DNA of 37,302 nucleotides from a virus. This document shows, piece after piece, positions 8,371 through 19,900 of this stretch (positions are counted from its first letter, which is position 1; every line of letters starts with the position of its first letter). The DNA is taken from the IMG/VR virus record IMGVR_UViG_3300046001_007283, positions 1-37,302 of that record, one strand, 5' to 3'. The notes beneath the pieces were generated by a model. It saw nothing but the letters and a program-made list of their open reading frames with translations. It had not been told where the DNA came from and did no database searches. The position numbers were made by a program, and so were the translations under genes.

Positions 8371-11300
8371 CTATGACCCACCACCTCCGATACAGTCACT
8401 ATCATTATTACAAGGATTAGATGTCGGAGATATGTCAACGGTTCCACTATTTTGACTTGGTGTAGTTCCGTAAGTTACACATTTATATATTGTTTCACCA
8501 ATGTCAATATTAGTTTGAGTTGATCCTAACCCACAAGCGTCATATGATACATTAGCAGTAGTTCCCCCTAAATTTTGGAAAGACCAACAAACACATTCAG
8601 GAGTTGACGGACTACTTAGTGTTGGTGTTGATGTTAATGTAGGTGTACTAGTAGATGTTAATGTAGGTGTACTGGTTAATGTTGGTGTACTAGTAGATGT
8701 TAATGTAGGTGTACTAGTCCTCGTTGGTGTTTGTGTACTGGTTAATGTTGGTGTTTGTGTTGGTGTTAATGTAGGTGTACTAGTCCTTGTTGGTGTTTGT
8801 GTACTAGTTAATGTCGGTGTTTGTGTACTAGTTAATGTTGGTGTACTAGTAGATGTTAATGTAGGTGTACTAGTCCTTGTTGGTGTACTAGTAGATGTTA
8901 ATGTAGGTGTACTAGTAGATGTTAATGTAGGTGTACTGGTTAATGTTGGTGTACTAGTAGATGTTAATGTAGGTGTACTGGTTAATGTTGGTGTACTAGT
9001 AGATGTTAATGTAGGTGTACTAGTAGATGTTAATGTAGGTGTACTAGTCCTTGTTGGTGTACTAGTAGATGTTAATGTAGGTGTACTGGTTAATGTTGGT
9101 GTACTAGTAGATGTTAATGTCGGTGTACTAGTAGATGTTAATGTAGGTGTTTGTGTTGGTGTTAATGTCGGTGTACTAGTCCTTGTTGGTGTACTAGTAG
9201 ATGTTAATGTAGGTGTTTGAGTACTAGTTAATGTTGGTGTTAATGTATGTGTTAATGTAGGTGTACTAGTCCTTGTTGGTGTACTAGTAGATGTTAATGT
9301 AGGTGTTTGTGTTGGTGTTTGTGTTGGTGTTAATGTAGGTGTACTAGTAAATGTTAATGTCGGTGTACTGGTTAATGTCGGTGTTTGTGTACTAGTTAAT
9401 GTTGGTGTTTGTGTCGGTGTTAATGTAGGTGTACTGGTTAATGTCGGAGCACTAGATGATGTTAATGTCGGTGTACTGGTTAATGTCGGTGTTAATGTTG
9501 GAGTTAATGTAGGTGTATTAGTAGATGTTAATGTAGGTGTTAATGTAGGCGTACTGGTTAATGTCGGTGTACTAGTAGATGTTAATGTCGGAGTACTAGT
9601 AGATGTTAATGTAGGTGTTTGTGTCGGTGTTAATGTCGGTGTACTAGTCCTTGTTGGTGTTTGTGTACTGGTTAATGTCGGAGTACTAGTCCTTGTTGGT
9701 GTTTGTGTACTGGTTAATGTCGGAGTACTAGTTAATGTTGGTGTTTGTGTTGGTGTTAATGTCGGTGTTTGTGTTGGTGTTAATGTCGGCGTACTAGTCC
9801 TTGTTGGTGTTTGTGTACTGGTTAATGTCGGAGTACTAGTTAATGTTGGTGTTTGTGTTGGTGTTAATGTCGGTGTTTGTGTTGGTGTTAATGTCGGCGT
9901 ACTAGTCCTTGTTGGTGTTTGTGTACTAGTTAATGTTTGTGTACTAGTTAATGTCGGTGTTTGTGTACTGGTTAATGTCGGAGTTTGTGTACTGGTTAAT
10001 GTAGGTGTTTGTGTACTGGTTAATGTAGGTGTTTGTGTACTGGTTAATGTCGGTGTTGGTGTACTAGTTAATGTCGGTGTTGGTGTTTGAGTTAATCCTG
10101 GTGTAACAGTTAATGTAGGTGTACTAGTTAATGTTGGTGTTGGTGTTGGTGTACTAGTTAGTGTTGGTGAAGATGTTGGCGTACTAGTTAATGTTGGTGA
10201 AGGTGTTGGTGTACTAGTTTTAGTTTGGGTCGCAGTTAATGTTGGTGTAGGTGTTAATATTTCAGGACAAGTTAACACAATATCCCATAAAGTACCTTCT
10301 AATGGTGTCGTTACAATAATTGTTATTATAGATGGTGTCATCGCAGATTTGGTAAATGATACCGTAATTAATCCGGTTCCAGAAATATTAGGATACCCTA
10401 ATGAATTTAATTGTGAATTATATATTTCATTACCTATAAAACCAGTGTCTATTACTTTATTTCCACCCCAATAAACTTCAAACTTATCAGGTGTGTTATA
10501 TGAATTTAAATCTAATGAAACAACCCCTATTGATAAACCAGTATCCACCATAATTGTTGTTAACGCCCTACCACCTAGTCCACCTAATAAACTAGAACTA
10601 ATTTGTTCCCCACAATATCCTGTATAATAAATTTGTTCAAATGATGTGGCGGTAGGTGTTAATGTCGGTGTTAATGTCGGTGTTGGTGTTAATGTTTGTG
10701 TTATTGTAGGTGTTGATGTAGGTGTTAATGTAGGTGTTTGTGTACTGGTTAATGTTTGTGTTATTGTAGGTGTTGGTGTTAATGTCGGTGTAAGTGTTTC
10801 AGTAGATGTTGGGGTTGATGTCTGAGTAGTTGTTGGAGTTGGTGTTGGTGACACTAATTCTAAAGTAAAATCACAATCAGATGTTTGTGTAGGATGACTA
10901 AGCGTGAAATTCCATAAAGAACCAACTAATGGTACTGTAACAACAATTAAAACTTGTGAAGGAAATGATTTTGTTTTACCAAAATATTCAACACCATTAC
11001 CTGGTCCTGAAATATTTGGTAATCCTATTTGATTTAATTGTTCATTATAAAATTCATCTCCTCTAAAACCAGTATCAATAACTTTTTTACCATCCCAATA
11101 AACTCTAAATTTATCTGGTGTAACTAACGAATTAAAATCAAATGTTACAATACCAATTTCATAACCCATATCCATATAAATAAGATATGTAACCATACCG
11201 TTATTTATACTTGAATATACAGTTTCTCCAGGTGAACCAAATAATACTATTTGTTCAAATTTTGTTGCGGTTGGTGTAAGTGTTGGAGTTGTAGTTAATG

Positions 11301-14300
11301 TCGGTGTAACTGTTAGTGTTGGTGTTAATGTCGGTGTACTAGTTAATGTCGGTGTACTAGTTAATGTCGGTGTTAATGTCGGCGTATTAGTTAATGTCGG
11401 TGTTAATGTCGGCGTACTAGTTAATGTTAATGTCGGTGTTACAGTTAATGTTGGTGTTAATGTTGGTGTTCTAGTTAATGTTGGTGTTCTAGTTAATGTT
11501 GGTGTTAATGTTGGTGTTGGTGTCGCTGTTGGTGTTGGTGGGACATATATTTCATAATATGTGTTTATATTGTTAGTGATAGGTGTTCTGTTAATCTCTT
11601 GGTTGGATGAATATAATATAAATTCATTAAATGTTATTTTTCCAGCTCTAAAAGAATTTGATGGTAAATAAGCAGATCTTGATGATGAGGTTAATGCACC
11701 TCTTGAACCTCTAAAAATATCATTAACATACATATTAGCACCAACTGAATAATTAGTATTAATATTTACTAAAAAAGGGGTATTTACAGTAAGCGCTGGT
11801 GAAAGAAAAATTCCAGCACCTTGCGTAGATACAAATTGATTAGTCCCATGTTCAAGCCACATATAACTACTACCATTTTCTAATAATATTGCATTATTAC
11901 CAATTGTACCATCTCTTTCATAAGTCATCCAAAAAGAAAAACTTTCCCCAATTGGTATATTAATAACACTATTAAATACAAAAAATCTTGTTGTTGTTGA
12001 TTCTATGTAAGGCTTTCCAAATCTTGTAATTAAACTTCCACTACTTATTATTTGAGGCTGATTCGCTTGAACTGATTGAGTTAAATTATTATTTCCACCA
12101 CTTTGGTCATACCACGTGGTCACAAATCCACTTCCAAATCCACAAAAAGTTGTTAATGCCGTTGTATCTAAATTTCCATTTACATCAAATCCAATGTCTT
12201 GCTCCGTATTATCTGATGTTCTTCTAACTCTTATTGCACTTCCCGAATATTCTATTCTAAGTTTACGCAAAGAATATGCTGCAGCTGCATTTGTGTAAAG
12301 GTCTAAAAGTAAAGCACCTGATGTTGGGGTAACTGTTGGTGTACTGGTTAATGTGGGTGTTACAGTTAATGTAGGTGTTAATGTTCTTGTACTAGTTAAT
12401 GTAGGTGTTAATGTTAATGTTGGTGTTTGTGTACTAGTTCTTGTTGGTGTTGGTGTTGTTGGTGTGTATATTTCATAATGTGTGTTTATATTATCACTAA
12501 TTACAGTTTTATTTGAAGATTGGTTTGAGTTATATACTATAATTTCTTGTAAATTTATATTTGCTATAAAAGTACTTGCACCCACTGCACCCATATTAAT
12601 ACCACTACCATTTTGTGTACCAGCACTAGCGGTAATAATAGAACCATCATTTAATGCTACCTGTGAATTTACACCATTACCTAATGAATACCATAATCCT
12701 TGATTAACATTACCTAAAATACCTGAATTAATATTATTACCATAATAAGAACTAAAATTAGGATTCATGTAATCTAAATAAGGTGTACTAGTTGTACTTA
12801 AGCTTACTCCAACATATGTGCCAGTTACATTATACTTTCTGACTACAAAACCAGTAATAGGTTGGCTTATAGTAAAATTAGTTGTACCTAATCTATCATC
12901 TAAACCATCAAATTTTATTGAAGGTTTAGTATTTGTTAAAATCACAACTCCACTACTCACTATTTGCGGTTGATTTGCTTGAGTTGTTTGTACCGCATCC
13001 CTTGCATTACCACTTTGGTCATACCATGTTGTTACAAATCCATCACCAGCACCACAAAAGGTTGTTAATGCCGTCGTATCTAAATTACCACCTACAAATC
13101 CAATATCTTGATCCGTGTTATCTGATGACCTTCTAACTCTTATTGCACTTCCATAGTATTCTGTTCTAAGTTTACGCAAAGAATAAGCTGCTGCCGCACT
13201 TGGGTAAAGGTCTAAAAATAAAGCACCTGATGTTGGTGTAACTGTTGGTGTTGGTGTCGACGTACTAGTTAATGTCGGTGTTAATGTTCTTGTACTTGTT
13301 AGTGTTGGTGTTAGTGTTAATGTCGGTGTTAATGTCGACGTACTAGTTAATGTTGGTGTTTGTGTACTAGTTAATGTTGGTGTTTGTGTACTAGTTAATG
13401 TAGGTGTATTAGTTAATGTTGGTGTTTGTGTACTGGTTAATGTTGGTGTACTAGTTAATGTTGGTGTACTAGTTAATGTTGGTGTCGGTGTTAGTGTTGG
13501 TGTCGGTGTCGGTGTCGGTATTAAAACAACATCAACAGAATTTCTATTAACACCTTTATCGTTTATTTTATAAATCATATTTATAAATGAACTAGTTAAA
13601 TAACCACCCACAATAATCTCGTTAGTATGTAATATTTCAATTGTGTTTAAAACACTAATTTCAGGTGTTACATCCATATTAAATGTCTCATCGAAAGACC
13701 CATCAGAATTTAACCTAACTATTTTATTTACAATAATTCCATTATACTGAGTAAAACGACCACAAATTAATATTTTACCATCTGATTGTATTTGAATATC
13801 AGTGACTTTTTCATTAAATCCTGTTCCAACGTCAAATGAACTATCAATTAAACCATCTGAATTTAACCTAATTATATTATTTCTTAATACCGATTGATAC
13901 CCCATGAAAGTACCTCCGACTAATATTTTACCATCGGTTTGTTGTGATAAACTATTTATTTCGGGTAAATCCCCAATTTCACTATAAAAACCATTACCCA
14001 CAATGAACGTGTCATCAATTGAACCGTCTGAATTTAATCTTACAATATAATTAACTAATTCACCATAATATGATGTAAAAGAACCCCCAACTAAAATTTT
14101 ATTATCTGATTGTAATGTAATATCACGAATATAACCATTTGTGAAAAACATATCTTCAAATCCTGAACCAATATTAAATGTGTCATCAATTGAACCATCT
14201 GAGTTTAATCTTATAATACCATTGTAAGGTACCCCCGAATAGGATGTAAAAACACCACCAATTAAAATTTTATTATCTGGTTGTAAAACAATTTCTTCCA

Positions 14301-14952
14301 CAAAATTATCAAAACCTGTTCCAATATTAAATGTATTATCAATAGAACCGTCTGAATTTAATCTTACAATATAATTAACTAATTCACCATAATATGACGT
14401 AAAAGAACCTCCAACTAAAATTTTATTATCTTGTTGTTCTTTAATAGTTAAAACAGAACTATTAAACCCTGTACCAATATTAAATGTATTATCAATTGTA
14501 CCATCAAATTTTAACTTAATTAACCCATTATGGCTGTCTCCAGAATAAAATGAATAGTTACCCCCAATTAATAAATTATTATTAGAAATTTCTATTATTT
14601 TATTAACACTACTTTCAAATCCACCACCACTATTAAATAAAAATTCATTTTCCTCAAGTATGGTTGGAAAACAATTATTAAGTCTTAAATCTAATAATAC
14701 TATTTGATATCCACCTTGTAATTTTTTAGTTGTATCTCGACCATCACAATGTTCAACAAATAAAAATGCTTTATCATATATTGAATCTATCGATAAATTA
14801 ATAACATATCCAAAAATTGATTGTTTTGAGATTGTTTCTACAAATGTCGAGTCACCAATATTATTGGTTAATCCAGTATATATTTTATACTCTGAACAAG
14901 GTGTTTTTTGATTAAAAGACGAAATTGTAACTTTATATTGTGATATTGACAT
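8371..14952 (-). CDS. Giant modular tail-fibre/adhesin with propeller, LamG-like and linker modules (2193 aa)
   Basis: Modules in order (approximate residues): N-terminal domain 1-105, similar to that of the 1087-aa protein. Delta-60 repeats 107-477, seven copies of the pattern [30 protein letters not shown], predicted to form a seven-bladed beta-propeller. Linker 478-571. Two LamG-like/arabinofuranosidase-type domains at 574-828 and 878-1135, each with [24 protein letters not shown]-type and [10 protein letters not shown] motifs. Two [10 protein letters not shown]-type domains at 1230-1365 and 1436-1564. A linker of about 550 residues (1568-2116). A small Cys-rich C-terminal domain ([17 protein letters not shown]) ending GGGGS. 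No catalytic residues can be assigned, so the sugar-binding-like folds probably bind surface glycans (inference). The stop codon is TAG. The long linker would put the last domain far from the particle. Confidence 0.88.
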   Translation of the reverse strand: MSISQYKVTISSFNQKTPCSEYKIYTGLTNNIGDSTFVETISKQSIFGYVINLSIDSIYDKAFLFVEHCDGRDTTKKLQGGYQIVLLDLRLNNCFPTILEENEFLFNSGGGFESSVNKIIEISNNNLLIGGNYSFYSGDSHNGLIKLKFDGTIDNTFNIGTGFNSSVLTIKEQQDNKILVGGSFTSYYGELVNYIVRLNSDGSIDNTFNIGTGFDNFVEEIVLQPDNKILIGGVFTSYSGVPYNGIIRLNSDGSIDDTFNIGSGFEDMFFTNGYIRDITLQSDNKILVGGSFTSYYGELVNYIVRLNSDGSIDDTFIVGNGFYSEIGDLPEINSLSQQTDGKILVGGTFMGYQSVLRNNIIRLNSDGLIDSSFDVGTGFNEKVTDIQIQSDGKILICGRFTQYNGIIVNKIVRLNSDGSFDETFNMDVTPEISVLNTIEILHTNEIIVGGYLTSSFINMIYKINDKGVNRNSVDVVLIPTPTPTPTLTPTPTLTSTPTLTSTPTLTSTQTPTLTNTPTLTSTQTPTLTSTQTPTLTSTSTLTPTLTLTPTLTSTRTLTPTLTSTSTPTPTVTPTSGALFLDLYPSAAAAYSLRKLRTEYYGSAIRVRRSSDNTDQDIGFVGGNLDTTALTTFCGAGDGFVTTWYDQSGNARDAVQTTQANQPQIVSSGVVILTNTKPSIKFDGLDDRLGTTNFTISQPITGFVVRKYNVTGTYVGVSLSTTSTPYLDYMNPNFSSYYGNNINSGILGNVNQGLWYSLGNGVNSQVALNDGSIITASAGTQNGSGINMGAVGASTFIANINLQEIIVYNSNQSSNKTVISDNINTHYEIYTPTTPTPTRTSTQTPTLTLTPTLTSTRTLTPTLTVTPTLTSTPTVTPTSGALLLDLYTNAAAAYSLRKLRIEYSGSAIRVRRTSDNTEQDIGFDVNGNLDTTALTTFCGFGSGFVTTWYDQSGGNNNLTQSVQANQPQIISSGSLITRFGKPYIESTTTRFFVFNSVINIPIGESFSFWMTYERDGTIGNNAILLENGSSYMWLEHGTNQFVSTQGAGIFLSPALTVNTPFLVNINTNYSVGANMYVNDIFRGSRGALTSSSRSAYLPSNSFRAGKITFNEFILYSSNQEINRTPITNNINTYYEIYVPPTPTATPTPTLTPTLTRTPTLTRTPTLTPTLTVTPTLTLTSTPTLTPTLTNTPTLTPTLTSTPTLTSTPTLTPTLTVTPTLTTTPTLTPTATKFEQIVLFGSPGETVYSSINNGMVTYLIYMDMGYEIGIVTFDFNSLVTPDKFRVYWDGKKVIDTGFRGDEFYNEQLNQIGLPNISGPGNGVEYFGKTKSFPSQVLIVVTVPLVGSLWNFTLSHPTQTSDCDFTLELVSPTPTPTTTQTSTPTSTETLTPTLTPTPTITQTLTSTQTPTLTPTSTPTITQTLTPTPTLTPTLTPTATSFEQIYYTGYCGEQISSSLLGGLGGRALTTIMVDTGLSIGVVSLDLNSYNTPDKFEVYWGGNKVIDTGFIGNEIYNSQLNSLGYPNISGTGLITVSFTKSAMTPSIITIIVTTPLEGTLWDIVLTCPEILTPTPTLTATQTKTSTPTPSPTLTSTPTSSPTLTSTPTPTPTLTSTPTLTVTPGLTQTPTPTLTSTPTPTLTSTQTPTLTSTQTPTLTSTQTPTLTSTQTPTLTSTQTLTSTQTPTRTSTPTLTPTQTPTLTPTQTPTLTSTPTLTSTQTPTRTSTPTLTPTQTPTLTPTQTPTLTSTPTLTSTQTPTRTSTPTLTSTQTPTRTSTPTLTPTQTPTLTSTSTPTLTSTSTPTLTSTPTLTPTLTSTNTPTLTPTLTPTLTSTPTLTSSSAPTLTSTPTLTPTQTPTLTSTQTPTLTSTPTLTFTSTPTLTPTQTPTQTPTLTSTSTPTRTSTPTLTHTLTPTLTSTQTPTLTSTSTPTRTSTPTLTPTQTPTLTSTSTPTLTSTSTPTLTSTPTLTSTSTPTRTSTPTLTSTSTPTLTSTSTPTLTSTPTLTSTSTPTLTSTPTLTSTSTPTLTSTSTPTRTSTPTLTSTSTPTLTSTQTPTLTSTQTPTRTSTPTLTPTQTPTLTSTQTPTRTSTPTLTSTSTPTLTSTPTLTSTSTPTLTSTPTLSSPSTPECVCWSFQNLGGTTANVSYDACGLGSTQTNIDIGETIYKCVTYGTTPSQNSGTVDISPTSNPCNNDSDCIGGGGS
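8603..10253 (-). repeat. 1.65-kb Thr/Pro/Ser minisatellite coding a ~550-aa linker
   Basis: This is the longest repeat tract in the window. The commonest units are 18 and 24 bases long and code TPTLTS and TPTLTSTS, interspersed with TPTLTSTQ and TPTRTSTP variants. Larger duplicated blocks are visible, for example the almost identical stretches 9660-9800 and 9790-9920. All changes keep the reading frame. Confidence 0.93.
10650..10856 (-). repeat. Thr/Pro-coding linker repeat between two [10 protein letters not shown] domains
   Basis: The tract encodes [17 protein letters not shown]-type sequence and separates the two copies of the repeated globular domain in the 2193-aa protein. Confidence 0.85.
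11272..11543 (-). repeat. Thr/Pro-coding linker repeat
   Basis: The tract encodes [15 protein letters not shown]-type units between the second LamG-like domain and the first [10 protein letters not shown] domain of the 2193-aa protein. Confidence 0.85.
12322..12462 (-). repeat. Thr/Pro-coding linker repeat between LamG-like copies
   Basis: A short tract encoding [13 protein letters not shown]-type units separates the duplicated LamG-like domains. The coding sequences flanking it on both sides are themselves duplicated (11550-12320 and 12470-13232). Confidence 0.83.
13236..13519 (-). repeat. Thr/Pro-coding linker repeat after the beta-propeller
   Basis: The tract encodes [15 protein letters not shown]-type units and joins the delta-60 propeller to the first LamG-like domain of the 2193-aa protein. 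Confidence 0.85.
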
Positions 14953-15021
14953 TTATAAAATAAATTTTTTAAAAAAAGTATATGGTCTAATTATAATAAA
15001 TATATCAATTTTTTTTATTTT

Positions 15022-16941
15022 TTAAAAATATGGATATCTATCCGAATCATATGCGTACGATACAACACCATCACCATTTATCACATAAAAATTATAAAAA
15101 ATACCATATGTTAATATTGGTCCATCAATAGTATGTGTACCATCTGTTGTACCTCCTTGTATTTTAATTGAATTATCTAACTTTACACCATAAGAATCTA
15201 TATTAGGACCTTCTTTATATAATAACCCCGCTTCTATTATGTTCGAACCAACCGCTTCACTTATATAATAACTAAACCTTAGTTGTCTTCTTATTGGATT
15301 AGGTTCGTTTATTAATACCACAGTTTTAGATAACCCAATACTTGGTATTTTATATGGATAATATATATATTCACTAATAGTATTATAACCCGATAATTGA
15401 ACACTAATTGTAATATATTGACCTCTCGCACCATTATATGATATTAACCGACTAAAATAGTATGTTCCTGCGGTTAAAGGATTACCGTTATTTATATAAA
15501 TTCTATCCGTATAATTATTATTGATATATAACGGTAGACCATCACTTATCACCCCACTACCATATACTGTTACAACACCATCCGCTCTAAAAGAATACCA
15601 TGTATCACTAACACTAATTGTTCCGACTATAGTGGGTTCTCTATTTGTGGTAAATGTGATTTGATTACCATATCCAACCCCAACACCGTTTAACGCATAG
15701 GCTCTAACATAGTATGTTGAAGTACTATTAATAGGTAAATTACTAATTTGACTATTAAAATTACCTAAACCAGACCCAACAATAATTTTTGTACCATTTA
15801 AAACTGTTGGAGTTGGTGAATTTGACCAAACAAATCCTCTTTGTGTTATAGGTGAAAAATTATCACTAATAATACTTGCACTAACAATAGCCGATGTTTC
15901 AGTTATAGATGATGCATTAATAGTAGATAATGTTGGTACATTAGGTGGTATTCTTGTTGGTGTCCTTGTTGGTGTTGGTGTTAATGTTCTTGTCGGTGTC
16001 CTTGTTGGTGTTGGTGTTAATGTTCTTGTCGGTGTTAATGTAGGTGTACTAGTTCTTGTTGGTGTTGGTGTTGGTGTTAATGTATTTAATAAAGGACATG
16101 TAACCCAAATATTATGTGAAGGTCTTGACACTATCTGAATGGTAAAATTATCAGTTAAATTAGATGGAATATTAAACGTTTTTTCTTGTGAAGGTGAAAT
16201 TGTTTCGTTAAAAACAATAGTAGAATTCCACGTAACTTTTACAGAATTCGAAAAATCTCCATTATTTTTTAAAATAAAATTACCAAATCTATTGGAGTTA
16301 AATGTAAAAAAATAATCATATATTCCTCTTACATATGAAAATAACTCATAGTTATCACAACTACCTGTACGATTAAATAATTGATATGTTGTTTCTGTTG
16401 GTGTCGGTGTTGGTGCGTTTTCTGTTTTAGTTAATGTTGGTGTCGGTGTTAATGTTGGAGTTCTAGTTAATGTTGGTGTTGACGTTAATGTTGGTGTGGG
16501 CGTACTAGTTCGTGTCGGAGTTAATGTAGGGGTACTAGTTAATGTCGATGTTGACGTTAATGTTGGTGTTGGTGTTGACGTATTATTTAATGTTGGTGTT
16601 AATGTTGGAGTATTAGTTGATGTAGGAGTTGGTGTGGGAAATGATTCAACACGTTCAACATTTACACTAAAACATATAGTGTCATAACAAGGATACGCTT
16701 TACTATCATGAGTAAAAATATTTTTTATTATATATCGATTTGTTAATTGGTCGGTCATCTTTACCCAATACTGTGTATCGAAAGTTAAACCAGTTATCTC
16801 AATAGATGACGCAGTTAGACCAGTACCATGAGTTGTGAAAGTACTATCATCATATTCTGGCCATGGATTTGTTCCACTTTTGAACCTTATAGAATATGGA
16901 CCATCTGAAATTATATCATATAAACGTATATTTAACCCCAT
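15022..16941 (-). CDS. Modular Thr/Pro-linker fibre protein with FN3-like domains (639 aa)
   Basis: Residues 1 to ~100 form an N-terminal domain (YSIRFKSGTNPWPEYDD, then ASSIEITGLTFDTQYWVKM) that looks FN3-like. A Thr-Pro linker covers about 103-183. The domain at about 186-287 opens TGSCDNYELFSYVRGIYDYF and closes WVTCP; it is homologous to the module at residues ~265-368 of the 1087-aa protein. A second linker (~288-330) leads to FN3-like sandwiches, the first with TETSAIVSASIISDNFSPI and YYVRAYALNGVGVGYGN. The C-terminal ~200 residues are further beta-rich sequence without a recognised family. The two proteins therefore share the order linker, Cys-bracketed domain, linker, FN3-like array and are probably paralogues. 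The gene lies 69 bases after the start of the 2193-aa gene and 33 bases before the end of the 2894-aa gene. Function inferred: fibre or adhesin. Confidence 0.85.
   Translation of the reverse strand: MGLNIRLYDIISDGPYSIRFKSGTNPWPEYDDSTFTTHGTGLTASSIEITGLTFDTQYWVKMTDQLTNRYIIKNIFTHDSKAYPCYDTICFSVNVERVESFPTPTPTSTNTPTLTPTLNNTSTPTPTLTSTSTLTSTPTLTPTRTSTPTPTLTSTPTLTRTPTLTPTPTLTKTENAPTPTPTETTYQLFNRTGSCDNYELFSYVRGIYDYFFTFNSNRFGNFILKNNGDFSNSVKVTWNSTIVFNETISPSQEKTFNIPSNLTDNFTIQIVSRPSHNIWVTCPLLNTLTPTPTPTRTSTPTLTPTRTLTPTPTRTPTRTLTPTPTRTPTRIPPNVPTLSTINASSITETSAIVSASIISDNFSPITQRGFVWSNSPTPTVLNGTKIIVGSGLGNFNSQISNLPINSTSTYYVRAYALNGVGVGYGNQITFTTNREPTIVGTISVSDTWYSFRADGVVTVYGSGVISDGLPLYINNNYTDRIYINNGNPLTAGTYYFSRLISYNGARGQYITISVQLSGYNTISEYIYYPYKIPSIGLSKTVVLINEPNPIRRQLRFSYYISEAVGSNIIEAGLLYKEGPNIDSYGVKLDNSIKIQGGTTDGTHTIDGPILTYGIFYNFYVINGDGVVSYAYDSDRYPYF
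15950..16080 (-). repeat. Thr/Pro/Arg-coding linker repeat
   Basis: The tract encodes TPTRTLTPTPTRTPTR-type sequence with two near-identical 39- to 45-base blocks (about 15955-16040). It is the second linker of the 639-aa protein. Confidence 0.82.
16394..16635 (-). repeat. Thr/Pro-coding linker repeat
   Basis: The tract encodes [16 protein letters not shown]-type sequence and is the first linker of the 639-aa protein. It is more degenerate than the other tracts. Confidence 0.8.
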
Positions 16942-16974
16942 TATAAAATATTAACATATTTATTTTTTCATAAT

Positions 16975-19900
16975 TTATGGACAATTGTTATTTGTCCCAT
17001 CTTTATTTATTCGATAAAAACTATTACCACTACTAACAAGTATTTGGTTATTAGATAGTGTTTTTATATTATCTACACCATTATTATTATACAAATCAAA
17101 TGTTGTGTCTATAGATCCATCTGAATTTAATCTTACTATACCATTCACGTCAATTCCATTATATCTTGTAAAACGACCACCAATTAATATTTTACCATCT
17201 GATTGAATGTTTATTTTAGAAGGAGGAATATCAAATCCTGTACCAGTATTAAATGTATTGTCTATTGACCCATTTGAACTTAATTTAATAATACCATTCA
17301 CGTCAATTCCATTATACCGTGTGAATTGACCAACAATAATAATTCCATTACTATTATCTAATTTTATATCATATATATAAACAGAAAAATTATTATTATA
17401 AAATCCTGTACCAGTACTAAATGTATTGTCTATTAACCCATTTGGATTTAATCTAACAATTCCATTTACACTATTTCCATTATAACTTGTAAAAAATCCA
17501 TCAACTAATATTTTACCGTCTGATTGTGTCCTAATAGTTGAAACATCATTATTAAACCCTGTACCAATGTTAAGTGTATTATCAATAGACCCATTTGAGT
17601 TTAATCTTGTAAAATAATTCATTCCGTTTCCATTGTAACTTGTAAAACGACCCCCAACTAATATTTTACCATCAGACAGTATTTCTATATCATTTACTTC
17701 GTTATTAAATCCTGTTCCAATATTAAGTGTATTATCAATAGACCCATTTAAATTTAATCTTGTAAAATAATTTCTACTATTTCCATTGTAACTCGTAAAA
17801 AGACCCGCAACTAATATTTTACCATCTGATTGTATTTCTATATCATTTACTTCATTATTAAATCCTGTTCCAATGTTAAGTGTATTATCAACGGAACCAT
17901 CTGAGTTTAATCGAGTAATATTGTTTACATTATTTCCATTGTAAACAATAAAACGACCACCAACTAATGTTTTACCATCTGATTGTATTTCTATATCATT
18001 TATTCTAGAGGAAAAATTATCAACATATGTTCCTGAAATAAAACATGATATTGGACATCCCATATTTACACTAAAATAACTACTAAATGGTGCGGTTATA
18101 ACAATTACAGCATAATTTGGTGTAGCACTTGATTTATAAAACGTGAAACTACCCGAACCTGGTCCTGAAATTGGTTCATATCCTTCATTAGCTAATTCTT
18201 CATTATAATTTAAATTATCCCCTCTAAATCCTGTAGTCACTAAAAAGTTATCACCTAAATAAAAATCATATTTTTCAGGAATCTGTCCTGAAGAATATGT
18301 TGTCGTCACATAACCAGTACTAGATCCTAATGGTACTGTCAAATAATATTTTCTTCTTTCAGATATTCCCTGTGTAAATGTATTATCACATGTAATATTT
18401 TGGTTAATTATATTGAATGGTGTTGTTGGACAATTTAATATAAAATCCCAAGCAGTACCATTAAATGGTGCGGTAACAACAACAGTCACTGTTGAAGGTA
18501 AACTTTTTGATTTATTAAAAGAAACACTACCAATTCCTGGTCCTGAAACTGAAGTATAACCTTCACTAATTAATTGTGAATTATATCCTGAATCTCCTCT
18601 AAAACCAGTATCAATAACTTTATTACCATCCCAGAAAATTTCAAATTTATCTGGTATATTGTATGCTTTGTAATCTAACATAATATCACCAACTTCTGTT
18701 CCGACTTCAAGATAGATTGTATGTGTAGACTTACCTCCCGTAACCGAACTAACTGTTTCTCCACAATTTTTATTTAAAATAATAGATTCTGGTGCCGATG
18801 TTGTTGGTGTAGGAGTTGGTGTTTGTGTTGGTGTAGGAGTTGGTGTTTGTGTAAATGGTGTCGGACAATTCACGAAAAAACTCCAAATAGTTCCATTTAA
18901 AGGTGCCGTTATAATAACTGTAATAGTTGTTGGTGATGATTTTGTTTTATTAAAAGAAACACTACCATTTCCTGGTCCTGAAACTGATGGATAACCATTA
19001 TTATTTAATATAGGATTAAGTGATGAATCACCTCTAAAACCCGTATCTATAACTTTATTACCATCCCAATATACTTCAAACTTATCTGGAATACTATACG
19101 CATTATAATTTAACACAACATCACCTATTTGCGATCCAACATCTATTGTTATTGTATATATCCCTCTACCACCAGATGAACCTACAGATGCTGATGTAAT
19201 TTCTTGATTACATAATCCATTCGTTGATATTAATTCAAACCCTGTAGGTGTAGGTGTAGGTGTAGGTGTGGGTGTAGATGTTAATGTTTGTGTTAATGTT
19301 GGTGTAGATGTAGATGTTATTGTTGGTGTAAGAGTTCTTGTTGGCGTGGGGGTTGGTGTAGATGTTGATGTTCTTGTAGGGGTTGGTGTAGATGTTGATG
19401 TTCTTGTCGGTACCGGTGTTACGTTTCCACAGGAACTAATATTTCTTATATATGTTTTTAAATCTGTAAATCTAGTTGTTTCATAACAATAACTAGTACC
19501 AGAATAATAAAAATAGGTTGGTGTTGAGGTCCCTGATGAACCATTTAAACAACTATCTATGTTATTGAATATTTCAACATTTTGCAATAAAGTTGGACTT
19601 TTTGAATAAATTTTAACTGTTATTGGTTCTACTGCATTATAATATTGACAGGTATTAAAACAACTATTAAACAAATTATAAATTGGTTCATTATTTAAAT
19701 CGTATGTAACATAACCCACAATTATATTAAATTCATGACAAATATTTGTTGGTGTTGGTGTTGATGTTAATGTTTGTGTAAGGGTTTGTGTTGGCGTAAC
19801 TGTTCTTGTTGATGTAAGTGTAGGTGTTTGTGTTGGTGTAGAAGTTAATGTTATAGTCGGTGTAGAAGTTAATGTCGAAGTTGGTGTTGGTGTTGATGTT

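Noticed and set aside
8603-10253. CRISPR-like appearance of regularly repeated DNA
   Set aside because: Repeat units are 6-24 bases with no unique spacers, and the whole tract is an open frame coding a Thr/Pro linker.
12470-13232. Naming the LamG-like domains as active arabinofuranosidases
   Set aside because: Similarity is limited to the N-terminal motif and no catalytic residues could be placed by eye.
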